A DNA stretch of 31,184 nucleotides from an uncultured Faecalibacterium sp. (GCA_934540955.1 CAKTCY010000020.1:1-31184), one strand, 5' to 3'; positions 14,369 through 22,274 are shown, counted from the first letter of the stretch. The notes: generated by a model not told the origin, from the letters alone. Made by a program: numbers and translations.

Positions 14369-15682
14369 ATGGATCAATTAGTGCAGCATCAACAGACCAT
14401 CAACGACCAGCTGGCACGGTACGGGGTCAAATTCGGCCTGTACAAAAACGGCACATTTCAGGAGCGGCTTTTTCCGTTCGACCCGCTGCCCCGGGTCATC
14501 ACGGCGCAGGAATTTGAGACTTTGGACAAGGGGCTTGAGCAGCGGGTCAACGCACTGAATCTGTTTTTAAAGGACGTCTACGGCGACAAAAAGATCATCC
14601 GGGACGGCATCGTGCCGGAGGATTTTGTGTTTGCGGGCAGCGGCTATCTGCCGCAGTGCGAGGGCTTTGTACCGCCCAAGGGCGTTTACAGCCACATCTC
14701 CGGCATCGACCTTGTGCAGGCAAAGGACGGCAGCTGGTTCATTCTGGAGGATAACCTCCGCATCCCCAGCGGCGCGTCCTATCCGCTCATTGCGCGGGAG
14801 CTGTGCCGCCGGTGCAGCCCGGAGACCTTCAGCGGCAACGCCATCGTGGATAACCGCAACTATGCGCAGCTGCTGCGGCAGACCATGGATGCGGTCAACA
14901 CCGGCGGCATCAACGTGGTGTTTACCCCGGGACGGTACAACGCCGCCTATTTCGAGCACAGCTATCTGGCGGAAAAGACCGGTGCCGTGCTGGCAGAATG
15001 CGGCGATCTGTATGTGGAAAACAACAAGGTCTATCTCAAAACCGTCCACGGCGGCGAGCGGGTGGGTGCTATTTATCGCCGGATCAGCGATGAATATCTT
15101 GACCCGCTGACCTTTAAGCCGGAGAGCCTGATCGGCATTCCCGGCGTTATGGATGCCTACCGCGCCGGCAATGTGGCGCTGCTGAACGCGCCCGGCAACG
15201 GTGTGGCAGACGACAAGGGCATTTATTACTTCGTGCCCAAGATGATCAAGTACTATCTGGGCGAGGAGCCCATTCTGCACAACGCACCCACCTACCTGCC
15301 GTTTTATGAAGAAGATCGACAGTATGTGCTGGAGCATCTGGAAACGCTGGTGGTCAAGGACGTTGCCGAGGCGGGCGGCTACGGCGTGGTATTCGGGCGC
15401 GATTTGACCAAGCAGCAGTTGGAGGAGCTCCGCACGACCATCCGCAACGAGCCGCGCCGGTTCATTGCGCAGGAGGTCATTGATTTCCTCGACCTGCCCA
15501 TTATGGACGGCGGCGAAAAGGTGCCCCGCAAGGCAGACCTGCGGGCGTTTGTGCTGAGCAGCGGCGATGATACAAGGGTCTGGGCAAGCGGGCTGACCCG
15601 TTTTTCCCGCAACCCGGACAGCTTCGTGGTCAACAGCTCGCAAGGAGGAGGTTTTAAGGACACATGGGTATTATCTCGCTGA
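14369..15682 (+). CDS. Circularly permuted ATP-grasp protein (COG2308-type)
   Basis: A 437-residue predicted amide or peptide ligase. Diagnostic segments of the circularly permuted ATP-grasp family are present: ISGIDLVQAKDGSWFILEDN, NLRIPSGASYPLIAREL, RRFIAQEVIDFLDLPIM, and a C-terminal block with DLRAF, ASGLTRF and VVNSSQGGGFKDTWVL. The open frame extends upstream, but the ATG at 14369 has a GAGGGGAG box. Its last 19 bases overlap the alpha-E gene. This family is repeatedly found with alpha-E and transglutaminase-like proteins, as here, and was predicted by comparative genomics to make a peptide or peptide-like modification. Substrate unknown; no signal peptide, so cytoplasmic. Confidence 0.92.
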   Translation: MDQLVQHQQTINDQLARYGVKFGLYKNGTFQERLFPFDPLPRVITAQEFETLDKGLEQRVNALNLFLKDVYGDKKIIRDGIVPEDFVFAGSGYLPQCEGFVPPKGVYSHISGIDLVQAKDGSWFILEDNLRIPSGASYPLIARELCRRCSPETFSGNAIVDNRNYAQLLRQTMDAVNTGGINVVFTPGRYNAAYFEHSYLAEKTGAVLAECGDLYVENNKVYLKTVHGGERVGAIYRRISDEYLDPLTFKPESLIGIPGVMDAYRAGNVALLNAPGNGVADDKGIYYFVPKMIKYYLGEEPILHNAPTYLPFYEEDRQYVLEHLETLVVKDVAEAGGYGVVFGRDLTKQQLEELRTTIRNEPRRFIAQEVIDFLDLPIMDGGEKVPRKADLRAFVLSSGDDTRVWASGLTRFSRNPDSFVVNSSQGGGFKDTWVLSR

Positions 15683-16344
15683 ACAAAGCCAGCCGCCTGT
15701 ACTGGCTGGGACGCTACACAGAGCGTGTATATACAGGCTTAAAAAAGGCAAAACCCATTTACGATGCCGGGGTGGACGGCAGGGAAGGCGACTATGCGGA
15801 CTACTGCTTCCGCTTGGGCATCCCCGGCGGCTATGCCAATACGGTGGATTTCTGCAAGCGGTATTTCTTTGACAGAAACAACCCGAACTCGCTGGCGTCC
15901 AGTCTGGTCTACGCCTACGACAACGCCGTGGTGCTGCGGGATACCCTGACTACGGACACCCTTTCGTACATTCAGCTTGCGATGAACGCCATGGAAAAGG
16001 CGGCGCAGTGCGATACGCCTGCCATCGCGCTCCAGTGGGTGCTGGACGATATCCGGGCCTTCCGCGGTGCGTGCGAGGAGACCATCTTTGATGAAGAGAC
16101 CCGCAGCATGATCAAGCTGGGCACCAGTGTGGAGCGGGTAGACCTGTACCTGCGGCTGGGCGACGAGCCGGAGCGCACCCGCAAGGAGTTTGAGCGGCTG
16201 TTCAACCGCCTGTACAAGACCCAGCTTACGCCGAACAAGGAGCGGCTGGATTTTCTGGTGGATGCGCTGCTGGATTCCTCCAAGCCGGATGCTTCGGCAC
16301 CGGAGCTGGTCGCGGCGGTGGAAAGCTTGTTTCTCGACCTGTAA
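15664..16344 (+). CDS. Alpha-E domain protein (DUF403/COG2307-type)
   Basis: A 226-residue all-helical protein whose start, MGIISLNKASRLYWLGRYTERVYTGLKKA, carries the family hallmark YWLGRY.ER. It is shorter than many alpha-E proteins of about 310 residues, with the reduction in the C-terminal part. Its gene overlaps the ATP-grasp gene by 19 bases and has its RBS (AGGAGG at 15645-15650) inside it, so the two are made together and probably form a complex. No catalytic motif is recognised; a scaffold or tethering role is inferred from constant co-occurrence. Confidence 0.9.
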   Translation: MGIISLNKASRLYWLGRYTERVYTGLKKAKPIYDAGVDGREGDYADYCFRLGIPGGYANTVDFCKRYFFDRNNPNSLASSLVYAYDNAVVLRDTLTTDTLSYIQLAMNAMEKAAQCDTPAIALQWVLDDIRAFRGACEETIFDEETRSMIKLGTSVERVDLYLRLGDEPERTRKEFERLFNRLYKTQLTPNKERLDFLVDALLDSSKPDASAPELVAAVESLFLDL

Positions 16345-16386
16345 CGGCGGAAAAAACGCAGGACTGGAAGCACAGAGGAACGAGCA

Positions 16387-17163
16387 ATGACAGAACTGGA
16401 ATTTCATTTTCACACCGGGGTGGAGTTCTCGGCTCCGGTCAGCGGGCACACCTTTGCGCTGCACTGCCTGCCGGTGGAGGATGACGCTCAAAAGCTGCAA
16501 AGCTATACCGTCCGCATTGAACCGGCGGCAGAGTATGGTCTGCACCGGGACGGCTTTGGCAGCTGGCTGGTGTGCGGCAGCTGCCGGGAACCGCACACGG
16601 TCTTTTGCTACGCTTCCCACGGCATCGTGCGGGTGGACGGCCGCGCACAGGCAGAGCCGGTGAACCCGGTGCTGAAGCAGTTTACGGAGCTTACGACCAT
16701 GACACCGGAGCTGGAAACGCTGTGGCAAAGCCTGCCGCTGGACGGCAAGCCCCCGCAGGAACAGGCGGCGCTGCTGAACAAAGCGGCCGCCGGTGCGCTG
16801 CACTATGTACCGGGGCTTACGGGCATCTCGACGACCGCCGGGCAGGCGTTTGCGCTGGGCAGCGGGGTCTGTCAGGACTATGCGCACATCCTGCTGGCAC
16901 TGGCGCGGCGCTCCGGGTTTGCGGCGCGCTACTGCATGGGGCTTGCGCCCGGCGAGGGTGCCACCCATGCGTGGGCAGAGCTTGTCCTGCCGGACGGCTG
17001 GCACGGCTACGACCCCACCTTTGCCTGCGAGGCAGGGGAGGAGCATCTGCGGTTCGCCGTAGGCAGAGACGCTGCCGACTGCCGCGCAGAGCGGGGGATT
17101 TTCTGCGGGGCGGCAGAGCAGACCCTGCACACCGAGATGCGGCTGGATGTCCGCGAGGGCTGA
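16387..17163 (+). CDS. Transglutaminase-like cysteine peptidase-fold protein
   Basis: A 258-residue protein with a complete papain-like triad of the transglutaminase superfamily: C162 in GSGVCQDYAH, H194 in ATHAWAEL and D209 in GYDPT. The N-terminal half (about 1-120) resembles the beta-rich extension of COG1305 proteins. No signal peptide or membrane helix is visible, so it should act in the cytoplasm. It follows the alpha-E gene by 42 bases. In this neighbourhood the protein is predicted to cleave or transfer the amide product of the ATP-grasp ligase; direct evidence is lacking. Confidence 0.92.
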   Translation: MTELEFHFHTGVEFSAPVSGHTFALHCLPVEDDAQKLQSYTVRIEPAAEYGLHRDGFGSWLVCGSCREPHTVFCYASHGIVRVDGRAQAEPVNPVLKQFTELTTMTPELETLWQSLPLDGKPPQEQAALLNKAAAGALHYVPGLTGISTTAGQAFALGSGVCQDYAHILLALARRSGFAARYCMGLAPGEGATHAWAELVLPDGWHGYDPTFACEAGEEHLRFAVGRDAADCRAERGIFCGAAEQTLHTEMRLDVREG

Positions 17164-17191
17164 GCGATACAAGACAAGGCAATGACGCCGG

Positions 17192-17223
17192 GCTTCTGCA
17201 CAAAACCGGCAGAGGCTCTTTTT
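17192..17223 (+). terminator. Intercistronic terminator between transglutaminase-like and hydrolase genes
   Basis: GCTTCTGC (17192-17199) pairs with GCAGAGGC (17209-17216), seven Watson-Crick pairs and one G-T, followed by TCTTTTTATTTT. It would partly separate the ligase genes from the two hydrolase genes, which show no clear promoter of their own. Confidence 0.65.
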
Positions 17224-17250
17224 ATTTTCAGACAGGAGTGTGTAAGAACC

Positions 17251-18189
17251 ATGGAAGAAACCGTCGCAAGCCTTTCGCTTGCAGTACACGAAAAGCTGGA
17301 GCTGAAAAAGAACCGGCTCACCCCGCTGCCCGGCAACGACAGCGGAAAACGCATCTGCGTTGTCACCGGTGTGCACGGCGATGAGCTGGAAGGGCAATAT
17401 GTGGTCTATCTGCTCAACCGCCGCATTCAGGAGCACCCGGAGCTGCTGACGGGCACGGTGGATATCTACCCGGCGGTCAACCCGCTGGGCATCAACACCA
17501 TTCAACGGGGCATCCCGCTGTTTGATCTGGATATGAACCGCATTTTCCCCGGCGATACCGATGGCCCCATGGCGGAATATTACGCCCATGCGGTGGTGGA
17601 GGATCTGCGCGGGGCGGATATCGCCATCGACATCCACGCCTCCAACATCTATCTGCGGGAGCTGCCGCAGGTGCGCATCTCGGAGGAGACCGCCCCGGCA
17701 CTGGTGCCGCTGGCAGAGCAGCTCAACGTGGATTTTGTCTGGGTCCATGCGGCGGCAACGGTGCTGGAAAGCACGCTGGCGCACAGCCTGAACGTCATCG
17801 GCACCCACTGCCTTGTGGTGGAGATGGGCGTGGGAATGCGCCTGACCAAGAGCTACGGCGAGCAGCTGGTGGACGGCATTCTGAACCTGATGCACACGCA
17901 GGGGATGTGGGCAGGGGAGACCAAGCCGCCCCGCAAGCCCATCGTGAGTAAGGACGAGGTGGCCTTTATCAATGCGGATAAGGCGGGCATTTTCATCCCC
18001 AGCGTGGAGCATAACGGCATCGTGAAAAAGGGGCAGGAGTTGGCAGTCATTGCGGACCCGCTGACAGGTGAGGTGCGGCAGACCCTGATGGCTCCGGCAG
18101 ATGGTCTGCTGTTCACCCTGCGGGAATACCCCGTGGTCTACCCGGGCAGCCTGCTGGCCCGCATCCTGACAGGAGGATTCCAGAAATGA
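17251..18189 (+). CDS. Succinylglutamate desuccinylase/aspartoacylase-type (M14-like) metallo-hydrolase
   Basis: A 312-residue predicted zinc amidohydrolase. The metal ligands are intact: H42 and E45 in VHGDELEG and H129 in DIHAS. DLDMNRIFPG, typical of AstE/AspA proteins, lies between them. The C-terminal 75 residues (IFIPSVEHNGIVKKGQELAVIADPLTG) form a lipoyl/beta-hammerhead-like domain seen in longer family members. A start 23 codons upstream is possible, but M at 17251 begins the alignable part; its AGGAG box is twelve bases away. The stop overlaps the next gene by four bases. It should cleave an N-acyl or amide bond; the natural substrate is unknown. Confidence 0.88.
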   Translation: MEETVASLSLAVHEKLELKKNRLTPLPGNDSGKRICVVTGVHGDELEGQYVVYLLNRRIQEHPELLTGTVDIYPAVNPLGINTIQRGIPLFDLDMNRIFPGDTDGPMAEYYAHAVVEDLRGADIAIDIHASNIYLRELPQVRISEETAPALVPLAEQLNVDFVWVHAAATVLESTLAHSLNVIGTHCLVVEMGVGMRLTKSYGEQLVDGILNLMHTQGMWAGETKPPRKPIVSKDEVAFINADKAGIFIPSVEHNGIVKKGQELAVIADPLTGEVRQTLMAPADGLLFTLREYPVVYPGSLLARILTGGFQK

Positions 18190-19130
18190 GAGAAGAAACG
18201 CTTTACGAGTTGGAAACGCCCTACCGCCAGAAATTCAGGATCCAGGGCTTTCGCTTTGGCGAGGGCGAAAAGGCCTGTGCCATGGTGGCTGCCGTGCGCG
18301 GCAATGAGGTGCAGCAGATGTATGTCTGCGCACTGCTGGTGAAAAAGCTGCGCAAGCTGGAGGAGCAGGGGGCCATTGCACCCGGCAACGAGCTGCTGGT
18401 GGTGCCCTGCGTCAACCATTTTTCCATGAACGTAGGCAGCCGGTTCTGGGCTATGGACAAAACGGACATCAACCGGATGTTCCCCGGCTACGATCAGGGC
18501 GAAACGACCCAGCGCATTGCGGCGGCACTGTTTGAGGCGGTGCAGGGCTATAAATACGGCATCCATTTTGCATCCTTTTATCTGCCCGGCGATTTTGTGC
18601 CCCATGTGCGCATCATGAATACCGGCTACCAGACGGCAAGTCTGGGCAACCTGTTCGGTCTGCCCTATGTGGTCATGCGCAAACCGGAGCCCATCGACAC
18701 GACCACCCTGAACTACAACTGGCAGGTCTGGGAAACGAACGCCTTCAGCGTCTACACCAAGGAGACGGATGAGATCGACGAGCGCAGCGCACAGGAGGCC
18801 GTGGCGGCGGTGCTGCGGTATCTCAGCCGGGTGGGTCTGCTGCGCTATAACTGCCACAGCGGGTATCTTTCCTCTGTCGTGCAGGAATCCGAGATGGCCA
18901 ATGTGCTCACCCCGGCGGGCGGCATTTTCCGCCGCTTTGTGGAGCCGGGGCAGGAGGTGGAATACGGCCAGAAGCTGGGCGTCATCCTTGACCCGTTCAC
19001 CGCAGAGGTGGAAGCCGAGATCATCTGCCCCACCAGCGGCGTGGTGTTCTTTGCCCTCAAAAAGCCGCTGGCGACCGAGCACGAGATCGCCTTTAAAGTG
19101 ATCCGGCGGCTGCACGGCGGCTGCTTGTAA
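18186..19130 (+). CDS. Second AstE/AspA-like protein with an altered metal site
   Basis: A 314-residue paralogue of the preceding protein, alignable along its length: RGNEVQQMYVCALL against HGDELEGQYVVYLL, KTDINRMFPG against DLDMNRIFPG, GIHFASFYLPGDFVPHVRI against DIHASNIYLRELPQVRI, and a matching C-terminal hammerhead-like domain. The first zinc ligand is replaced: R38 stands where H42 is in the neighbour, while E41 and H127 remain, and Asp of HGDE is Asn. It may be a catalytically impaired partner or use a different metal site. The start overlaps the upstream stop (ATGA), so the pair is coupled and probably forms a heteromer. A terminator follows. Confidence 0.85.
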   Translation: MREETLYELETPYRQKFRIQGFRFGEGEKACAMVAAVRGNEVQQMYVCALLVKKLRKLEEQGAIAPGNELLVVPCVNHFSMNVGSRFWAMDKTDINRMFPGYDQGETTQRIAAALFEAVQGYKYGIHFASFYLPGDFVPHVRIMNTGYQTASLGNLFGLPYVVMRKPEPIDTTTLNYNWQVWETNAFSVYTKETDEIDERSAQEAVAAVLRYLSRVGLLRYNCHSGYLSSVVQESEMANVLTPAGGIFRRFVEPGQEVEYGQKLGVILDPFTAEVEAEIICPTSGVVFFALKKPLATEHEIAFKVIRRLHGGCL

Positions 19131-20695
19131 ACAGGAGCACGGTATTTTATCGCGGGTAAAAGACAAAAAGCTGCTATAAAAGAAAAGCTCCGGTATCCAT
19201 TGGATACCGGAGTTTTTGGTGGAGCGAAGCAACCCAAATCCGAACCATTGCCCTCTGGGGCATCTTTGGCGGCGATCTCATCGAAAGTGATGGTTTTTGT
19301 GCCGTCTTTGTAGTTGAATGTAATCAAAACTTTTTCATCATAGAGATAAACAGCATTCACGAATGTATTGATAAGCGTTTCCCGGTGGCTTTTCACGTTC
19401 GGGTCGAGCTTGCGGAACCGGGTCAGCCAGAACCGAACCTGATTTTCGCTCAACCGTGGCCGAGCAATTTTTTCTTCGGCAATCCGAACTTCAAGTTCTT
19501 TTTGCTGGGCTTCCAGCTTTTCCAAACGCGCCTTGGTGGAGTTGGTCAGCACACCTGCTTGAATGGCGTTCAGCATATTTTCAATGCCGTTCTCTACCTC
19601 GCGCATCTGCTTTTCCAGCAGAGGAAGCGTGGTGTTTTCCTGATCCTGCAACTCCATCACTTCCGCAACGATGGCATCAATCACGGCATCGTCCTGAATC
19701 AGCTTCATGGTTTCAGCCACGACCAAATCTTCCAGCCATTCCTTACGGACGGTCTTTTTCTTGCAGGTCTTGAAACGCTTCGCGGTGGCACATTTATAAT
19801 AATGATGAACGACCTTGTTTCTGCCTGTTCCACACTCGCCGAACATCATCGCACCGCACATTCCGCAGAACAGCTTGGTGGTGAGCAGATAATCATCCTC
19901 GGCCTTGTGGCGGGCAGGAGCACGGCTGTTCTTTTTGATTTTCAGCTGCACTTCCTCAAACAAGTCCTTGTCCACGATGGCCGGGATACTGTCGGGCATC
20001 ACAATGTCCTTGAAGTGGTTTTCTCCGATGTACCGTTTGTTCGTCAGCAGCTTCTGAACACTGTTGTAGGTGAACTTCTGGTTGCGGTTGGTAGTCACGC
20101 CACCGTCATTCAGCCAGTTCATCAGTTCTTTCATGGTCGCGCCATCGTTGTACCGCTGAAAGGCTTCTACCACAAAAGGAGCTTTCAAGGGGTCAATTTG
20201 AAAGAACTTCTCCTCGTCCACCTTGAAACCAATGGGAATCGTGCCGCCGTTGTACTTACCTTTCAGAACATTCTCAGTCATGCCGCGCACGACCTTTTCA
20301 GAAAGCTCTGCCGAGTAGTACTCGGCCATGCCAGTCAGCATACTCTTGACCATGATACCCGCAGGGCTGTCAGAAATAGGCTCCGTGGCAGATACCAGCT
20401 TGACATGGTTTCGTTCCAACTGATACTCATAGTGTGCCGAATCATAGCGGTTTCGGGCAAAGCGGTCGAGTTTCCAGACCAGCACAATGTCAAACAGCCG
20501 CTTTTCGCTGTCCTTTATCATCTGCTGGAAGTCCGGGCGGTTGTCGGTTTTTGCGGAAAGGGCGCGGTCAATATAGTGCTTGATGACTGTGATGCCGTTC
20601 TTCTCTGCATAGGCCGTGCACTCACGAATCTGGCCTTCGATGGATTCCTCACGCTGGTTATCGCTGGAATAGCGGGCGTAGATTACGGCGGTCAT
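18845..20695 (-). CDS. Large serine recombinase (integrase) reading into host DNA
   Basis: The open frame codes 616 residues, of which about 493 belong to the element. The resolvase domain has the nucleophile S10 in YARYSSDNQ and the KLDRFARNR motif at 75-83. The recombinase domain (about 150-250) is followed by a zinc ribbon with C277, C280, C302 and C311, then a coiled coil (about 350-410). After NGSDLGCFAPP (483-493) the frame crosses the junction and continues 123 codons antisense to the host terminator and hydrolase gene; that tail is probably not part of the ancestral protein. This enzyme would integrate and excise the element. An AAAGGGGTG box precedes the ATG, and the toxin gene ends 13 bases upstream. 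Confidence 0.9.
   Translation of the reverse strand: MTAVIYARYSSDNQREESIEGQIRECTAYAEKNGITVIKHYIDRALSAKTDNRPDFQQMIKDSEKRLFDIVLVWKLDRFARNRYDSAHYEYQLERNHVKLVSATEPISDSPAGIMVKSMLTGMAEYYSAELSEKVVRGMTENVLKGKYNGGTIPIGFKVDEEKFFQIDPLKAPFVVEAFQRYNDGATMKELMNWLNDGGVTTNRNQKFTYNSVQKLLTNKRYIGENHFKDIVMPDSIPAIVDKDLFEEVQLKIKKNSRAPARHKAEDDYLLTTKLFCGMCGAMMFGECGTGRNKVVHHYYKCATAKRFKTCKKKTVRKEWLEDLVVAETMKLIQDDAVIDAIVAEVMELQDQENTTLPLLEKQMREVENGIENMLNAIQAGVLTNSTKARLEKLEAQQKELEVRIAEEKIARPRLSENQVRFWLTRFRKLDPNVKSHRETLINTFVNAVYLYDEKVLITFNYKDGTKTITFDEIAAKDAPEGNGSDLGCFAPPKTPVSNGYRSFSFIAAFCLLPAIKYRAPVYKQPPCSRRITLKAISCSVASGFLRAKNTTPLVGQMISASTSAVNGSRMTPSFWPYSTSCPGSTKRRKMPPAGVSTLAISDSCTTEERYPLWQL
19184..19217 (+). terminator. 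Terminator of the ATP-grasp/hydrolase operon
   Basis: CTCCGGTATCC (19188-19198) pairs perfectly with GGATACCGGAG (19202-19212) around ATT and is followed by TTTTT. It is the last clear host feature before the mobilizable element. Confidence 0.93.
19215..19240. other. Probable left junction (att) of the mobilizable element
   Basis: The conserved C-terminus of the serine recombinase (GNGSDLGCFAPP) ends at about 19217, right where the host terminator T-run ends. Downstream codons of the same frame read antisense through host sequence. This places the crossover within about 20 bases. The exact core cannot be set without the other end or an empty site. Confidence 0.6.
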
Positions 20696-20708
20696 GCGAA
20701 CACCCCTT

Positions 20709-21029
20709 TCACTTCATTCTCCGCAGGCGACGTACAAGGTCGGAGGCACTGTACAGCACACGAGCCACTGACACCGCATCCTCGCCCACAATGTAGAACA
20801 CCGAGTAGTTGTCCACCAGCATCTGCCGCAGCCCTTGGGTGCGTTCCGGCTCGCTTTCCACCAGCGCACAGCGTTCCGGCAGGATGTTCAGCGACTGGAT
20901 AGCTTCTGCAATGCGGTTGTACTGCCCCATAGCCGTGTCAGGCTCCAACAGACGGTCGGCAATGTAGCTGTAAATCTGCTCCATATCGCTGAGGGCTGCA
21001 TGGGAAATTTTCACGTCATACTGCTTCAT
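20709..21029 (-). CDS. RelE/ParE family toxin
   Basis: A 106-residue basic protein of the RelE/ParE superfamily: KISHAALSDMEQIYSYIADRL at the N-terminus, then NILPERCALVESEP and the closing strands RQMLVDNYSVFYIVGEDAVSVARVLYSASD, ending in LVRRLRRMK. RelE members cleave ribosome-bound mRNA and ParE members poison gyrase; the sequence alone does not decide which. Its ATG overlaps the antitoxin stop (ATGA), and the recombinase gene starts 13 bases downstream, so toxin, antitoxin and integrase share a transcript. It would stabilise the element by post-segregational killing. Confidence 0.88.
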   Translation of the reverse strand: MKQYDVKISHAALSDMEQIYSYIADRLLEPDTAMGQYNRIAEAIQSLNILPERCALVESEPERTQGLRQMLVDNYSVFYIVGEDAVSVARVLYSASDLVRRLRRMK

Positions 21030-21331
21030 CGGTGCTGTTCCCTGAACTGTGCAAATGCGCTTGCCGCATCTACGGTGTCACCGTTCTGAATCTCCTTAAT
21101 GCCTACCTGCAAGGCTGCATGAAGCTGATCATCGGTCATGGTGTCAGCGTTCAGTGCCGCAGGAGCCTTTGGCAGGGACAGAGAGAAGGGAATGCCGCCA
21201 GTCAGGGTGATTTGGCGCAGGTACATATCAATGGCAGTTGCCATTGGGATGCCAAGCTGCTTCAACACATCCTCGGCTTGCTGCTTGACGGTAGGGTTGA
21301 CACGAAGATTGAGCGTCATCGTTTTTTCCAT
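21026..21331 (-). CDS. RelB/DinJ family antitoxin
   Basis: A 101-residue protein starting MEKTMTLNLRVNPTVKQQAEDVLKQLGIPMATAIDMYLRQI, a ribbon-helix-helix module of the RelB/DinJ type that neutralises the toxin and binds DNA. The C-terminal half (QLHAALQVGIKEIQNGDTVDAASAFAQFREQ) should wrap the toxin. The frame is open upstream, but a GAGGTG box six bases before 21331 and the promoter spacing fix this start. A perfect palindrome sits inside its promoter and is the likely autoregulatory operator. Confidence 0.9.
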   Translation of the reverse strand: MEKTMTLNLRVNPTVKQQAEDVLKQLGIPMATAIDMYLRQITLTGGIPFSLSLPKAPAALNADTMTDDQLHAALQVGIKEIQNGDTVDAASAFAQFREQHR

Positions 21332-21349
21332 AGTTATCACCTCGAAATT

Positions 21350-21378
21350 ATTGTAACGCATTTTGCGTTGCGAGTCAA
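21350..21378 (-). promoter_or_regulatory. Promoter of the antitoxin-toxin-recombinase operon with embedded operator
   Basis: On the minus strand TTGACT (21373-21378) and TACAAT (21350-21355) have a 17-base spacer. The spacer holds the perfect inverted repeat AACGCA-TTT-TGCGTT (21355-21369), so a bound antitoxin complex would block RNA polymerase. Confidence 0.85.
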
Positions 21379-21499
21379 TCGAGTGCGAAGTCACAATTGA
21401 AATTCTCTGTATTGCACAATATACTTATTGCCGAATTGTTCAAAGATCAAAATATCCACCCTATTGCTGAAATAAAATCAAGTCAGTCGTTCTTATTTT

Positions 21500-21795
21500 T
21501 CATGTGTCGATTATGTTTTTTACCATTGTACCGAACAAAATCATCAGCGGAATCGCAAAGAGCAAACATAGGTTATTTTTTAATTCAGCATTATCCGTTG
21601 AAAGCTGCATCAAAACCATAGAGAGCGGATACTTTTCTTTGCTCTGCAAAAATGTCATGGGTTGTTCCAAAAGATTCCAGCTTTCAGCGATAGAAAGGAA
21701 TGCTGCAATCATAACATACGGTCGTGCAATTGGAACATAAACTTTTCTAAAAAGTACCCAGTTGCTTGCGCCATCACAAATTGCTGCATGCTAAA
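21500..21795 (-). pseudogene. Relic of a sugar ABC transporter permease (MalG-type C-terminus)
   Basis: The minus-strand frame encodes about 95 residues of the cytoplasmic EAA loop and last helices of a carbohydrate ABC permease: AAICDGASNW, then KVYVPIARP, SIAESWNLLEQP and a final hydrophobic helix ending at a normal stop. Upstream the frame meets a TAG near 21785, and no N-terminal two-thirds, binding protein or partner permease exists nearby. It is therefore a 5'-truncated remnant, not a working gene. A shorter M-initiated frame (to 21712) could still be translated. Confidence 0.75.
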
Positions 21796-21842
21796 TCGGT
21801 TATTTCGTCTATTGTTATACATGACTTCAGATTCTCCGACTT

Positions 21843-22274
21843 CTAAAATTTTGCTTCATACCAATACCAATGCGCCGCAATTCGTTCAGTATATTGTGTA
21901 TTATCACCTTCTGATTCTGCCCACGACCATCCATTTCCACTTTTTACAAACTCAACCGGAACATCTTGAAAGCCATGTGGTTCATCATCTTCAGAATAGT
22001 AAAAGCCCTTATATGTAGTACTCGGAACAAGCCCGAAAGAGCTTGTACAAAATTCCACCATGCCATCTGAGTAATAATATACTTTCCATCCATTCCACTC
22101 TAGCAGTTCCATTGGATGTTCTTCTATCACTTTCCGCGCATAGTTTGTCAGCTCACCCTGATTTCGCAGTACATAAGATTGAACAGATTTTTTGTTAAAT
22201 GGTCGAGCAAACAATATCGCAGCCACTGCGATACTCCCCAGTACGATCAAAAGTCCCATGGATACTTTTTTCAT
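21843..22274 (-). CDS. Membrane-anchored or secreted hypothetical protein
   Basis: A 143-residue protein with an N-terminal hydrophobic helix (MKKVSMGLLIVLGSIAVAAILFA), then a tyrosine- and tryptophan-rich exported domain (WNGWKVYYYSDGMVEFCTSSFGLVPSTTYKGFYYSEDDEPHGF) ending in HWYWYEAKF. The start at 22274 has GGAGG six bases upstream. I recognise no family with certainty. Its cargo neighbours are also small envelope or signalling proteins. Confidence 0.7.
   Translation of the reverse strand: MKKVSMGLLIVLGSIAVAAILFARPFNKKSVQSYVLRNQGELTNYARKVIEEHPMELLEWNGWKVYYYSDGMVEFCTSSFGLVPSTTYKGFYYSEDDEPHGFQDVPVEFVKSGNGWSWAESEGDNTQYTERIAAHWYWYEAKF

Noticed and set aside
15739..18012. A 757-codon minus-strand frame opposite the alpha-E, transglutaminase and hydrolase genes
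   Set aside because: No RBS or domain, and the composition is that of a shadow frame. The plus-strand genes show catalytic motifs and coupled spacing.
19385..20902. A 505-codon plus-strand frame opposite the recombinase
   Set aside because: It mirrors the serine recombinase coding strand, has no RBS and no domain.
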